DNA of 64,000 nucleotides from Strongylocentrotus purpuratus (GCF_000002235.5 NW_022145601.1:7823660-7887659); one strand, 5' to 3'; shown: positions 34,071 through 45,651, counted from the stretch's first letter. Notes: generated from the letters alone by a model not told the origin. Numbers and translations: made by a program.

Positions 34071-34149
34071 GGTGATAAGCAGGATATGCATGAACATCCA
34101 AACCTGTCCATAGAGGCCATCCAAGGGGAAATGGCCACTGTAGACAGGT

Positions 34150-34444
34150 GGTGTTTGATAAAGCTGTTTGTAAAGTTACGCATGACTTTACGAACGACTT
34201 GTATATGAAAAGCCAAATGGGATGCTCAATCATTACTGCATCAACTAAAGTTGAATTGTGCAGATGTAGATTAACATTCTTATTATAACAAACATTTTTA
34301 ATGCAAAGTATATTTTTTGCCATAATTTAATTGAGGTTATTGGAAATATCAGAAAAAACTTTGGGCATCCGATCTGGCACTTCATATACGAGTCGTTCGT
34401 AAAGTCATGCATAACTTTACGAACAGCTTTATGAAACACCCCCA
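34150..34444. mobile_element. MITE, GTGTTTCATAAAGCTG family
   Basis: Left arm GTGTTTGATAAAGCTGTTTG and TAAAGTTACGCATGACTTTA; right arm TAAAGTCATGCATAACTTTA and CGAACAGCTTTATGAAACAC. The arms pair over about 80 bp. A second, half-length copy follows at 34487-34628 in the same orientation and stops at the CAATTGAATTA word, which corresponds to the middle of the first copy. Confidence 0.78.
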
Positions 34445-34486
34445 GGTTCTATAACACACTTCTTTCTCAAGGGAGGCAATATACCT

Positions 34487-34628
34487 TGGGGGTGTTCATA
34501 AAGCTTTTTGTAAAGTTACGCATGACTTTACAAACTACTTGAATATGAAGTGCCAGATAGGATGCCCAAAGTTTTTCCTGACGTTTTCACAAAGTGTGGC
34601 TATATTACCAATAACCTCAATTGAATTA
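34487..34628. mobile_element. half copy of the same MITE
   Basis: GGGGGTGTTCATAAAGCTTT onward, through GATGCCCAAAGTTTTTCC and AATAACCTCAATTGAATTA, matches the reverse complement of the right half of 34321-34444. Only one terminal arm is present. Confidence 0.65.
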
Positions 34629-35038
34629 TGGATGCATGTATGATTGAAATTTTTCTTGAGGGAAAATACAAATTTCTTTCACAGAGTTGCCAACTCCTGT
34701 TCCTCTAATGTTTCTGCTTCTATTAACTTGTTGACTACTGATTTCTTTAATTCCCATAGGCTCAATACAGGGGCCACTCGGTTCCAGTATAGAATGGATT
34801 AATACCAACTTAAAATCAGGGGGGAATTCCCCTTTAAACACTTAAAACTGACATAATATGCATGCAATAATTGTTCAAAAAGCATATTGGTACAACGCAT
34901 GGGTGTATTTTGCAATTGAAAGATTTTTAGACTAGTCTGGAGGGAAAAAAAGATAGAAAAACATGATCAGTATGTGAGGAAGAGAAGAGAAGGAAAAAGG
35001 AAAGAGTATGGGACAAGGAAGAAGATGAGAGGGAAGGA

Positions 35039-35064
35039 GGGAGAGAGAGAGAGAGAGAGAGAGA
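35039..35064. repeat. GA dinucleotide microsatellite
   Basis: About 13 GA units after a purine-rich lead-in (34975-35040). Confidence 0.9.
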
Positions 35065-36504
35065 GGCATGTAATCCAGCAAAATGATAAACATTCAGATA
35101 AATACATGTATATTCGTTACATTAATTATGTATGCATATATTTCACTATCAGTGAGGTCTGATTAACTTTAAGCCCCAATATAACTACAGTAATAAAGAG
35201 ATGATTGGTAATACAAAATAAAATAAAAGCTAAGAAAAGATACAGACATACTAAAGCTTTTTGCCTTGCACTAAACAAACCAGTTCATCTTGGTTCACAG
35301 TTCACAGCCGAGCGAGAAAATTTCACTCATTTTACGTATGATGGAAGCCGCATATATTCAGCTTGCTGAACTTATTTTGTGCCGACAGAAAGAGTTTGTG
35401 AGGACTTATGTTATTCTTGCTAGCATTGCTTCAGCCCATTGGCATTAAACGGCTGGCTTTTTGTCCAATCACAGCGGAACAGCCCATCATTTTTTTTGCT
35501 CTTGGTTAATTTGGCTTCAGATTTCGGCTTTCCGTTCATTCTTGCGACTTTCTCTGATGAGTGCAAGATGAAAAGCTTTGGTTTGTCTGTACAACAGTAA
35601 TAGTTGTAATCATGAAATTGAACATTTTTGGCACATCTCCTAATGCTCAATACCAATTTCTACATCGCGTCACAGCCATTAAGGTGTACCATAACACGGG
35701 GTGAACAGGGACCAAAATTGGAAAAGGATTGTTTCTGAATTTTTTCCTCAAGTAATAATGGAGACGCTTTTTATTTCAAAAAAGAATTACAATAAATTCT
35801 GAATAATGAAAAGGTTCTGTATCATTTCTGATAAAAATACAAAATTATGTAAAAAAAAAATTGCAAATTTTTATCCTTTTTGACCCCGATGTTCCTATGT
35901 ATTTCTTTCGTCTGTTCGAAGAAAAACTAGATGGATCTTCGACTGCGCACAGTCAAAAATGATGCCTCCGCTAAAGAGCGATTTTACAATCCAAAACTGA
36001 AGCAATTTTAAAAATTCAAGTTTAATTGTAATCCATTAACAGGTTCTCAGAATATCGTGATTACAAGCTATTTTTCATATATATTCATGGCTCTGCAAGA
36101 TACATACATGTCCGGAGTTTGATAGTAATCATCTGTCGGTTCTAATGATAATGCGTTCACAGACGTACGTACGGACGGACAGACTGAAAACCAGAAAACA
36201 TAATGCCTCTGGCTACTTTGTTGCGGAGGCATAAAAAACCCAGACAGGAGCTACATTTCTACAGAGCCAGATAGGCTGATTTCCTATTATTTCATTTATC
36301 TCTTTTCACCTATTTCTACAATAACAGAAAATGTAACTGTATGTACAAAGACTTTCAATTCAACAAATCATTACGAGCATAGAAACACCGACAATTAAGA
36401 TTATTACTATACAATTACAATTCAATTAGTTGTATTGTTTTAAATTTAGGGTTAATGTACCATGTAGGGTTATATATAGATATCTTGTTAATACAACAAT
36501 TTGG

Positions 36505-36510
36505 TATATA

Positions 36511-36541
<31 letters not shown>

Positions 36542-36560
36542 TAATCCGATATATATAAAC
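36505..36560. repeat. TA-rich microsatellite downstream of the F-box gene
   Basis: TATATA repeats with TG and CCG interruptions, ending about 40 bp from the F-box stop codon on its 3' side. Confidence 0.85.
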
Positions 36561-36598
36561 AGATATATATCTCACACCTGTAACTTCCGATCAAGGTG

Positions 36599-36787
36599 TC
36601 ACGATGACGAGGCTCCCTGCACCCCTCCCTCTTCGGCTGTTTTTTGCTCTTGCGTGAAGACGAACCGCACCTCTGAACCTGCCATTTTGCCCCCGTAGTG
36701 CCCCGCCCAGAATTTATTATCCTTGCTTTTGTCCCAGTAGCGAATGAAACGTAATCCTGGACCGTACTCTCTGAAGTGATGTGATGC
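36599..36787 (-). CDS. FBXO6-like: F-box gene exon 4 (FBA C-terminus)
   Basis: Acceptor TTTCCAAG, phase 0. Encodes ASHHFREYGPGLRFIRYWDK to the TGA at 36599-36601; the last 15 residues (Glu/Gly/Ser-rich) extend past the FBA fold. Confidence 0.88.
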   Translation of the reverse strand, partial: ASHHFREYGPGLRFIRYWDKSKDNKFWAGHYGGKMAGSEVRFVFTQEQKTAEEGGVQGASSS

Positions 36788-37061
36788 CTTGGAAAGATAA
36801 TTCAAGTGTTTGATTTATTATTATTACCATCATCTTCATCATCATCAGATTCCATGACATTTGCTCCGGCGACAATTGCTCCGCTGTAAATTTCATACAT
36901 TAATCGAATGGCTAACTTCAACCCTGGATTCAACACTATACCCTACCCTAAACCTAACCCTAAACCTAACATAAAACCCTATTGAAACCCTAACCCTAAC
37001 CCTAAATCTTAGACGAAATAAAGCCCGGAGCAATTGTCGCAGGAGCAAATGTCGTGTCACC

Positions 37062-37114
<53 letters not shown>

Positions 37115-37157
37115 GTAGTATTATTATTATTATTAATGTTATTATTATTATTAAGGA

Positions 37158-37190
<33 letters not shown>

Positions 37191-40100
37191 CTTTGCTTTT
37201 TCCAGAGCAGCCCAAAGCGCTTACAACAAGAAGAATCCTCAAAAATGAAAATGATTGAAAATGATTGATTGATTGATTGAGAGGTTATTTGTTTCTAAAG
37301 GTAATGCCAGGTACTCATACGAGTCAAAATAAAAAATGATGCATTGTTGGTCACCACTAATATCTGCTAGGAGGCTGCACCTAAAACCTGCCTTGCCAAG
37401 GTGCTGTAATGGTTTGGTGTACAGATGTCAAAGGCATAAAAAAAAAAATGCCCTGACATATTTCCCCCTGACAATTTTACCTCTGATGTTTTTTTTACAA
37501 ATGACATATTTACCTCTGACATTTTTACCTCCAGCATTTTTAAGTCTCATGTTTTTACTTCTGACAAGTTTATTTCTCCCATTCTTATCTCTGATATTTT
37601 AACCACTGATGTTATATGTCTGACATTTTTACCCCCGATAGATTTACCTGGCACAAGTGTACAAGGGGGTTGAAATTAGACGACTTGTGGGCCAGTTTCT
37701 GATAATAATTATAATTTACACTTATAACGCGCAGACATTAGATGCAAATATATTCTACTGCGCTGCAAGAGCTCCTGATAAGCTTAATATCTACAAAATA
37801 CAGTTAAATGTAAAGATGTACTTTAAGTTTTTATTCAAAGGACTTGATGACAGGGATTTCCTAGTCTCTAGTGGTAGTTATTCCACAGTTTTGGGCCTGG
37901 GCATGTAAATGCTTGATCTCCAAATGTTCTTTTTGTTTTTTATGCGATGGGGTTTGCAATTTTAGTGTCTTTGGAACTGCACAGGCTGCAAGTATGTTTG
38001 TGAGACTTCAGTTTTAACAGTTCTACAATATAACTAGGAGCTTGACCAATTAAGGATTTACAGAGAATTGACAGAATCATTATTATTATTATTCTTTGGC
38101 GTAATGTTAGCCAGTGCAGATCTCTCAAAGGAAGGGTGATCCATGAGAATTTGGAACAAACACAAATCAGTCTTGCACAAGTGTTTTGGACCTGCTGTTT
38201 GGACCTATATTCAGTTGGCCCGAATTCACAAAGGAGATTTAGATTTAACCCATGGTTTAAACCCTCATTTACATAACCCATGGTTTAAAATAAGCACAAA
38301 ATAAGCATGACACAAGTCGGAGGTCTAATATTAGATGCACACAAGGCAAGGTACGCTTATTTTGCGCCAAATTTTTAAACTATGGGTTATGTAATTGAGG
38401 GTTTAAACCATGGGTTAAATCTAAACCTCCTTTGTGAATTTTGGCCATTGACTCCCTATTTGGAAGACAGTTTTTCTAATTAAACCTGGAGTGCAGTTTC
38501 GGGTAGTTTCTTTTGGTGAAACACATCCTACCTGTTTCCAGCTCTTTTCTGGCCATTCCGGTGTCTGGATGGGGCCAAACGTGAAGCTATCAATAATCAC
38601 ATCTTTAGTATCATCAGATGTAGGTCTGCCGTTTAAGAGCTGCACGCCAAATTCATAGGTATTTCCACAATCAAACCTGGCAGCATACCTGCGCAAGAAA
38701 CAAAGGAGAGCAGAAAGGTTAAAGGGATCCAGTAACTTTGTCTCAGATTCTGCAACAAAATTCTTGATTTAGCTCATGCTGCAATGATAATTATAAACCT
38801 TTAGGTCAGCCAGGAACCCCATGACTTTTACAAGCCGATCGGCTGTCTGATTATCAAGATATTTCATAACACTATTGGGGAAAACGAGTATGGTAAAACC
38901 CGTCACTCAAAGATTTTTTTACTTTTTTGAGGCTCTTATTGATCATTTTGAAGCGCATTTTTTTAGGGCTTCAATATTACACCATATGACAGACACTGTT
39001 AACACGTAGGGCCGTGCAACTCAGATTTAACATTGTTAAACGATGCCTCTAAAGTGTACCAATCACCCAAAATAATTCATTTTGTATGTCGTAACACTAT
39101 AATCAAAATGTGAGCTTCAAAAAAATGCTTCTGTAAAGAGATTTTGCCAGTTAAAATACACCCTCAATTAAACTAAGAGTGATAGTGAGCACTGAGTAGA
39201 GGACTCAATGCATCCGTATCCACTTCACTTACTCAATGTATGGATTGCATGGGACCCAAGTCCGACTTTAAGAAGAAGAGGAAGAAGAAAAAGAAGCTCA
39301 CGATTCTTTTCTTCATATTTCTCAACTCAACCTTTTCTTTAAGATTGCATACCCTTTAACTCTCATCTCACTCTTCTACATCTGACACATAAACATGAAA
39401 TTAATCCACTTGATATACATGTGTATGCATCAAATACAGAGGGCTTTCGCTGCTTTTAGCCTCATTCAGATATGATGGTAGTTAAACTGCCGCAAAAAAG
39501 CCACATTTTTGTTTAGTTAAAAAAAAAAAATAGTTTAAAAATTCTTGCCAAAGACAGGAAATCAGACTCGACTAGCACTTGTGCTAACTTCTGGTACCCC
39601 CTTTAACAACAAAAGTGTACACAAACCGGTAATCTTTTATTCCATTTGTATACAACATACTTTGTAAAACAATGTTTATATTATTCATGTGTAATGTTAT
39701 TGATCTTGTGTTATATTGTTTTTTTCATGTAATCATGCTTGATACATTATGTTTTACTTGTTATTATTTTTGTTGTTAATAAACTCAAACTCAAACTCAT
39801 ATGTATTCAGAGAGATCTGTGTTATTAGAAAGAGAAATGTAAAGCGTATTACACATTATATCATCAAAAAGAGACCTCGTTAGTTTTGCTGCATCTTATC
39901 TTAACGAGGCTTTAGTAACAGAACCTGTCCCCTAAGTAAATCTTCTACAAAGCATCAACACTCTTGCAAGAGTATGGTGAGATGGGCCATAAGCTGCACA
40001 CTTTGCTAACCCAAAGGCTTAAAGTCCTAGAATTCAGAGTTTTAGGATAAATTTCTCTTGTTTATCCTGATTCTGCATATTTTGAAGTTGACTTGTGGAA

Positions 40101-43059
40101 AAAATCATGACTGACAAACATCAATAAAGCATGATAAAAAAGTTGTTTTAAATGCCAGTTTAAAATTGGTCGTCTTAACATGACAGGGTCCATAAGCTAC
40201 GCAAATGTTTCCATGAAATCTTTGGCCTTCCTTTCCCTCTTATGCCATCCACTTTCAATTCAGGATTCATGTTTCCTTCTCAACACTTGACCCATCCATC
40301 TCAATACATTTCTTACCACTTCCTCCACAGTTTCCTCTAGACCCAAACTTTCCATGAGCTCACTTCAAGGGTTCAGTGACACAAAGACGTAACTCCATAT
40401 TTTGCCAAAACGGGTATTTGATATCAAAATGTTCAGAAAAATGTGGGCTTTCCAGGAAACACAAAGACTTAACTCCATCCAACACCCCATTGAAGTCAAT
40501 GGCCAGTGAAACATAGACTTAACTCCTTCAGGCCCAAGTGCTCAGTGACACATAAACTACTTTTTCTCAAAATGGCCAAAATGGAGTTACGTCTTTGTGT
40601 CACTGACCCCTCGACTTGTCATTTGTGTTCATTCTATCCGACAATTTCACACCACACACCTTCCGTATCTCAATTCACTTCTCTTTCAATACATGAATGG
40701 AATATTAGATTTAGCAACTGAGTAAATGTGAATTCACATTGATTTCAAATCAATGAAAAAATGACAAGAAATAAACAAAAATTTATGAATTTTGGGCAAT
40801 TTCGGGCAAATCTCAACGACATTCTCGTTGCTGAGTCACCACAGAAGTATGGCAGAATTTGTGCATTGCATTGCACATGTGCGGGTGGCGTACATGGAGC
40901 TTATATGGGCTCTTGGACATATACCTACCACTCTGAAACAAAGATAATGGGCTGCAGACAATCCAACATTTCTTCGCTGAACCCTTCTTCTAAGAGGTCA
41001 ATGACCTGCTCTCTCTCGCACCATCCGTAGGACGTAGCAAAGCTCTTGTACTGGCCTCCAGTAAGCAGGAGAACTTCATCAGGAAGGCGAGCTGAACCTG
41101 GACAATCTGTCTCCACCTTCCATCTTTCTCCTCCATCGCTCAGGATCTTCCATTCACACAGGTCAAACTCTCCCTTGCTATCTGCATTATTAAAAAAAGG
41201 GGTCAAAGTTTACGAGAAGTGACACAAAAATACACGTCTGAAACACCAAAGGGCAGTTCTGCGCAATGTATCCTTTATGACATGTCTGTTTATCCACAAG
41301 TTTCATCCAAAAGTTAAGGACCACTGATTATTGGTATCACTACCAGCAGTCATAGTCATATTTTTAGATTTTTCATTCAACGAGGAAATAATGGAGAAAT
41401 GTCAAATGCATTATGTCACACGGTACACACTGCATGGAATCACTTAAATACACAACTTAAAAAGAGACAAAACGAGGAGGTGTCAACGAGACCAGATCCT
41501 GTGTTGCACCGACTTTACTAGAAGAAACTCAAGGATAAGTGACATCATAAACAAAGGAACTATCAGAAACATAAAAATAGAATAGTATAACATGAATGGG
41601 AGAACCCAAAGAGAAGGAAGAACCCAGAGAAAAGGAAGAACTAATAGACAGTATGGAAGGGTGATCATGAGGTGTTCTGAATTTAAATGAGAACTAAACA
41701 ATAGAACCATGTGGAGTGGAAATGGAGTGGAAATGGTAGCATGAGAGGTGGAAATAGATTTGGAAGTAACAAGGTGTAGCAATGGCAATGAGAGCAAGGA
41801 GTTTTAAGAGATTGAGGCCCAACGTACTGGCAACAAATTATTCCAAGCAGCTGCCGTTTTCTATGGTTGCACAATAGACTCTTCTGGTGTACTGTTACCT
41901 TTGATGTTCGAGGTTCAAAGCCGCCAATATCATTGGAAAGCTTGAGTAGTGATTTTTGTCACAAAGAAATATCCTTATTATTTCACTTTTTATTTGAACT
42001 AACAAGGGGTACAATACAAAAGCCTAATTGTGTCAAGAAATTTGCTTATATTGTATGGTAGCAGCTTTAATTTGTGAAAAACAGTAAAGATTTACAGTCC
42101 TAAAAGCTGCAATTTGACACTTTTCTGATTACTTGCGGCTCACGAAAATAAAAAGTGAATTTGTTCACGTTCAGTTCTTTATGATGTTATATATATGTCA
42201 GATTAGTGCCCACACATGCCCAGTTGAGTAATTTTGATTAATATTTCAGGAAATTTTGCTCCATTTCCTTTCACTTGCCTCCTGTAAAGGTAAGCATATA
42301 CTGTGTACTGCTCATATTATCAGACGAGGGGTAGCGGAAAGTAATTATCGTTACCAAAGCATATTTCCCTTTGAAAGTGGTCCGTTAGTTTGCAGCTATA
42401 GGCAGGAATCTTTTGTCTACGTATATGCCAGGAAGATCACATGCCTGACATATTTTCTCCTGGCGGCATCAAAGATGGTACAAAGGGAATGGGCTAGATA
42501 GGACTCCGTCTCTTAAAACTCCTTGATGAGAGTGATGTGTGAAGGTGGAGAAGGGAATGGAGGTCATGAGCTGAAATGTCAATGAGATGCAAAAGGGATG
42601 TCAATCATAGAGTATGAAAAGCAAAACATCAAAACCATCAATAAAGTAAAGAGTAAATCTTGCAAAATAAAACTGTTATAGTATCTTACCCTGACCACTG
42701 CTGTTCTTAATAAGGTTTCTCGCAAAGGGCGACTTGAAGTAGAATTCTTTCCAGTCTGTCGGGAAGTACGGCGCCATGTATTTTTCGACATATTGGCCTC
42801 CCCTCTCACATTTCTGCCTCCAGAAGGACTGCTCGGTCACGGCTTCTTGCCACGTCTTGCAGACGCAGCTGCATTCTTTGAGGTCGCAATCGGGTACGAA
42901 GGTCAAGTTGCGTTGGATCAGCTCGAAAGGAAGGTCTTCAAAGACACAATCACCAAGTGGCCTTTCCATATCTAGATTGATCCCTTGGGTGTCAATATCA
43001 GGCTCTGAAAATTCACCTGTCTTTTCTGTACACCCAGGTTCCTTGGTCTCTGGCTCCAT
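36599..43059 (-). CDS. FBXO6-like: F-box protein with FBA domain (FBXO2/6/44 group)
   Basis: Minus strand, four exons: 43059-42690, 41181-40929, 38688-38532, 36787-36599; 969 nt, 322 residues, with all introns GT/AG and phases 1, 2 and 0 matching. F-box at residues 41-81 (EDLPFELIQRNL, CVCKTW, SFWRQKC). FBA/G domain at about 103-310, with WKEFYFKSPFARNLI, EQVIDLLEEGFSEEMLDCLQ, ARFDCGNTYEFGVQLLNG, YGPGLRFIRYWD and FWAGHYG. Family members recruit N-glycosylated or misfolded proteins to SCF ubiquitin ligase in ER-associated degradation. Human members are about 280-300 residues, so the length fits. The FWA at 286-288 takes the place of FBXO2's YWK sugar-contact residues (from memory); the Trp is kept and the Lys is Ala, as in FBXO6/44. 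Which vertebrate paralogue it equals cannot be decided. Confidence 0.92.
36855..37059. mobile_element. TTTGCTCC-family MITE with telomere-like interior
   Basis: Left TGACATTTGCTCCGGCGACA and ATTGCTCCG; right CGGAGCAATTGTCGCAGGAG and CAAATGTCGTGTCA. The interior (36945-37010) is a degenerate CCCTAA/ACCCTAA run. Same family as the element before the HYR exons, here with better-preserved ends. Confidence 0.8.
37061..37187. repeat. ATC then ATT microsatellites
   Basis: (ATC)18 at 37061-37114 directly abuts the right end of the MITE, followed by ATT repeats to 37187 with two interruptions. Confidence 0.95.
37451..37648. repeat. degenerate 15-bp minisatellite
   Basis: About 13 units of a CTGACATTTTTACCT-like word with substitutions and small indels. 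It explains the Leu/Phe/Pro-rich open frame here, which is not a gene. Confidence 0.75.
37915..38216 (-). mobile_element. LINE reverse-transcriptase C-terminal fragment
   Basis: The minus-strand frame reads YRSKQQVQNTCARLI, then ITLPLRDLHWLTLRQRI, LCKSLIGQAPSYIVELLKL and TKIANP. This matches the end of CR1/L2-like LINE ORF2 (LQ.VQN.AARL, LHWLPVRQRI, L.GLAPSYI..LL). It stops where the MITE at 38217 begins. Confidence 0.82.
38217..38446. mobile_element. MITE with about 65-bp terminal inverted repeats
   Basis: Left GGCCCGAATTCACAAAGGAG, TTTAACCCATGGTTTAAACC and ACATAACCCATGGTTTAAA; the right end is nearly its exact reverse complement, ending CCTCCTTTGTGAATTTTGGCC. The loop is about 100 bp. It ends 86 bp from F-box exon 3. 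Confidence 0.88.
38532..38688 (-). CDS. FBXO6-like: F-box gene exon 3 (FBA middle)
   Basis: Acceptor TTGCGCAG, enters in phase 2 (completes a Trp), encodes YAARFDCGNTYEFGVQLLNG to EWPEKSWKQ, donor CAGGTAGGA in phase 0. The open frame runs on past the donor but loses FBA similarity there. Confidence 0.88.
39600..39805 (+). mobile_element. possible LINE 3' end with AAACTC tail
   Basis: AT-rich sequence ending TTGTTGTTAATAAACTCAAA and CTCAAACTCAT, the form of a non-LTR element 3' end with a short tandem tail. No coding part attached. Confidence 0.4.
40368..40611. mobile_element. MITE with AGGGNTCAGTGACACAAAG ends
   Basis: Left AGGGTTCAGTGACACAAAGA and CGTAACTCCAT; right ATGGAGTTACGTCTTTGTGT and CACTGACCCCT. 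The interior repeats the ACACAAAGACTTAACTCCAT word. Confidence 0.82.
40929..41181 (-). CDS. FBXO6-like: F-box gene exon 2 (FBA N-terminal half)
   Basis: Acceptor ATAATGCAG, phase 1 in and phase 2 out; donor GAGTGGTAGGT. Encodes DSKGEFDLCEWKILSDGGER, then DEVLLLTGG, ATSYGWCEREQVIDLLEEGF and SEEMLDCLQPIIFVSE. Confidence 0.9.
41182..42689 (-). other. F-box gene intron 1
   Basis: 1.51 kb with no recognised element; a short purine-rich imperfect repeat (GGAAGAACC) lies at about 41600-41645. Open frames here carry no family similarity. Confidence 0.6.
42690..43059 (-). CDS. FBXO6-like: F-box gene exon 1 (start and F-box)
   Basis: ATG at 43059-43057 opens MEPETKEPGCTEKTGEF and an acidic 35-residue leader, then the F-box and the start of the FBA domain to residue 123; donor GGTAAGATAC in phase 1. 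This is the only Met upstream of the F-box with this frame open; a 5' non-coding exon could exist further up. Confidence 0.9.
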
Positions 43060-43224
43060 ATTCTATGACAAGTTCAAACGAAGAGAAACATGGAAATAAT
43101 TGTCATCGATTCTTGCTATCAAATGAATTTTCCTGATATCACTCACAAAGTGCTTGGGAATTACCAAATAGGTTTTCATTAGATCCATTATTCTCATTTT
43201 GTATGAATTTATATAATGTAATTG

Positions 43225-43505
43225 AGGTGTCTTGGTCAAGCGGTTTAATCAATCGACAGGGAATGCAATAATCGTGGGTTCGAACCCAACATGGCAATGT
43301 CCTTGAGCATAGCCTTCTATCTACATTGCTCCTCTCCATCCAGGTGCTAATTGGGTACCCCGTTGGGTACCTTGTGCGCCCCTGTAAATGGGCGACTGGT
43401 TGGAATTTAATTCTCACCAAGGGAGTGGAGAGTGTGCACTGTAATGTGCAGAATCAAAATAGAATCTAGTGACCGGGGTAATAATAATGTAAGCGGTTAT
43501 ATTGA
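43225..43505 (+). mobile_element. tRNA-derived SINE
   Basis: Box A TGGTCAAGCGG (43233-43243) and box B GGGTTCGAACCC (43276-43287) at tRNA-like spacing. Then a body with CTACATTGCTCCTCTCCATC and GGGTACCCCGTTGGGTACC, and a 3' end GACCGGGGTAATAATAATG. It lies about 170 bp upstream of the F-box start, in the opposite direction. Confidence 0.8.
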
Positions 43506-43971
43506 AACTGGTTAACAGCTTTATATAAGAAACAGTACTTATTACCTAGTATTTCACTCTTTAAAATGCTTTGTAAATTTGTTAATCGCTTAAGTTAATG
43601 TTTGTATTTTTCTAATTGGAGTCTGGAGAATAAATAAAGACTGTAATGAACATCTGAAAACCCTATCCAAAAGAAAGAAACGAGCGTGTGCACCCCGCGC
43701 TGACGAGTGAATGTACTTTCGTGCAACGTTTTAAACTTAATTGTGAACTTTGTCCGGGCAATGACACACCCATCCCCTCGCGCGGGCCTGTCTAATTATG
43801 AACGTAATTTTGCAACATGAAATATGATTGTTTCAAGGCTCTTAGGGACGGATTAGTGTAGCCGTAGAAGGAACCCCCAACTAAAATTTTGGAGCTGGAT
43901 ATCTCTTTTAAGTTTTATGGAACTTCTGCCTGGAGTCGGCAGATAGCTAGGTGAGTTGTCTTAGTTAAAGA

Positions 43972-45651
43972 AACGGGCGCTAGTGTAGTTCCGTATCCAT
44001 TTTTTTAGCAGTTTCATATCCATTCTTAGCAAAGGAATTTTAGCCCAATTTTTTACTAATTTTAATCATAATCATATATTGCATTTTCCACCTGAATTTG
44101 GATCACATCCGACATCGGGAATCCTCCGTTTAGGGCTTCGATGTCCACGTCGTCGCTCAGTACCATCTCCGCGCTATAGCTTTGCAACTCAAACTGAAGC
44201 TATCAGTCTAAAATTATGCAAGCTTCTCGTATAGATTATGGTATCGTGCATGTGCGTAATACCATAAAGCATACTTTACTTTACTTTACTTTAATCCATC
44301 GATGTTGGTAGGACAGAGCCTGTTCATCGATCGATTGAATTCCTTTGCATCAATAATTCTGTTTGCATAATTTTAGACTGATCGCTTCAGTTTGAGGTGC
44401 TGGGGGCCGTTTCTCGAAACCAACTCCATGACAGTCATATCTTTGTCGGCGACCGTTTTCAAAGCCATGACAGACATGCTATCGATATATGGCGATACTA
44501 GCAGCTCAAGAACATAGTCTTTGTCACGATCCATTTGATTTATCTAGAATAACCCAAAACGAGTTTTAGGGCTAAAATTGTTCAAAAAGAAATATATACA
44601 TATAAATTCTCCTAAAATAAATAATAAATAGTATCATTATCATATTTACATCATCAAACGATTTGCATATTTCTGTAAAGATTCTTAAATTGAAGAAAAA
44701 CCGGTGAGTGTTTTTTTTCGAGAGTCAAATCAAAAGTTAGTTGAAGGATACCGTAATGTGATAGTTTATCAATACGTACTTTTTTGTTTATTGCGACGAG
44801 GAATTTTAGGCAAAATGTCTTTTCTCAGCCAGTTTTTATTCTAGAGTCTCATAAATACTTGTTATATAATTGATTTGATATTGAAAATATAATTTGGAAG
44901 AAGTAATTAGAGAGGGAATAATAATGCACATAGATCTAGGCCCCAAAGGTATGACGGTATCCTAAGAAAAGACTATGGATCGACTATGGAAAACGGTGTG
45001 TAACATTCTTACCTCTCTTATTTATATGTTATAGTTATAATGATTTGTGATTTAATGTTTATATTCAGCTTTTTAAAGTTTCTGTATAATTTGTATTCTC
45101 ACTTTTGTACATTTGGATTTCGCATCCCAGAGAATTACGTACCGAACTCATCTATATTTTTCTCAAAATGATAGTGAAACTAATCGTCCATTTCACGGCC
45201 CATGGAATGGCAACAAACTGACTTGTGATGGCGCTTTACAGCAATTAAAAAGATATGACAGGTTTGGAGCAGTGACAACTCGCTTGTCGCGGAAGTTGTC
45301 GCTCATCTTGGCAAAGACGGCTTCGTGAAACACTTAGCTGACAAGTTGCGTGACAGTGGCGAGATGTCGTTGATCTTGTAGTTATGACGGTTTCGAGAAA
45401 CGGCCCCCAGAGCTATAGCGCGGAGACGGGACTGAGCGACAACGTCGACATCGAAGCCCTAAACGGAGGCTTCCCGAAGTCGGATGTAATCCAAATTCAG
45501 GTGGAAAATGCAATAGACCCTAGATCTAGCTCTATATGATTATGATTAAAATTAGTAAAAAATTGGGCTAAAATTACTTTGCTAAGAATCGACTGTTTAA
45601 AAAAACTGCTAAAAAAAATTGATACGGAACTAGTCTACACTAGCGCCAAGA
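43972..45651. mobile_element. foldback element, 1.7 kb, long inverted arms
   Basis: The left arm (43972-44185) and right arm (45412-45651) are reverse complements: GCGCTAGTGTAGTTCCGTAT, AATTTTAGCCCAATTTTTTA, TGCATTTTCCACCTGAATTT, CCTCCGTTTAGGGCTTCGAT and CTCCGCGCTATAGCT all recur inverted. A second, nested pair lies inside the left half: AACTCAAACTGAAG with ATCAGTCTAAAATTATGCAA (44187-44222) against 44363-44400 inverted. GGCCGTTTCTCGAAACC also occurs at 44407 and inverted at about 45389-45406. No transposase frame found. Confidence 0.82.

Larger units (their letters stand above)
36788..38531 (-). other. F-box gene intron 3
   Basis: 1.74 kb. Holds the TTTGCTCC MITE (36855-37059), ATC and ATT microsatellites (37061-37187), a 15-bp degenerate minisatellite (37451-37648), an antisense LINE end (37915-38216) and a MITE (38217-38446). 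Confidence 0.75.
38689..40928 (-). other. F-box gene intron 2
   Basis: 2.24 kb. Contains a SINE-like AAG tail (about 39190-39300), a LINE-like 3' end with an AAACTC tail (about 39600-39805) and a MITE (40368-40611). No gene. Confidence 0.65.

Noticed and set aside
36945-37010. Chromosome end or true interstitial telomere
   Set aside because: Short, degenerate and bounded by the inverted ends of a MITE; part of that element.
41483-41797. 104-codon hydrophobic antisense frame in F-box intron 1
   Set aside because: Low-complexity purine-rich repeat read in reverse; no family similarity and it lies inside an intron.
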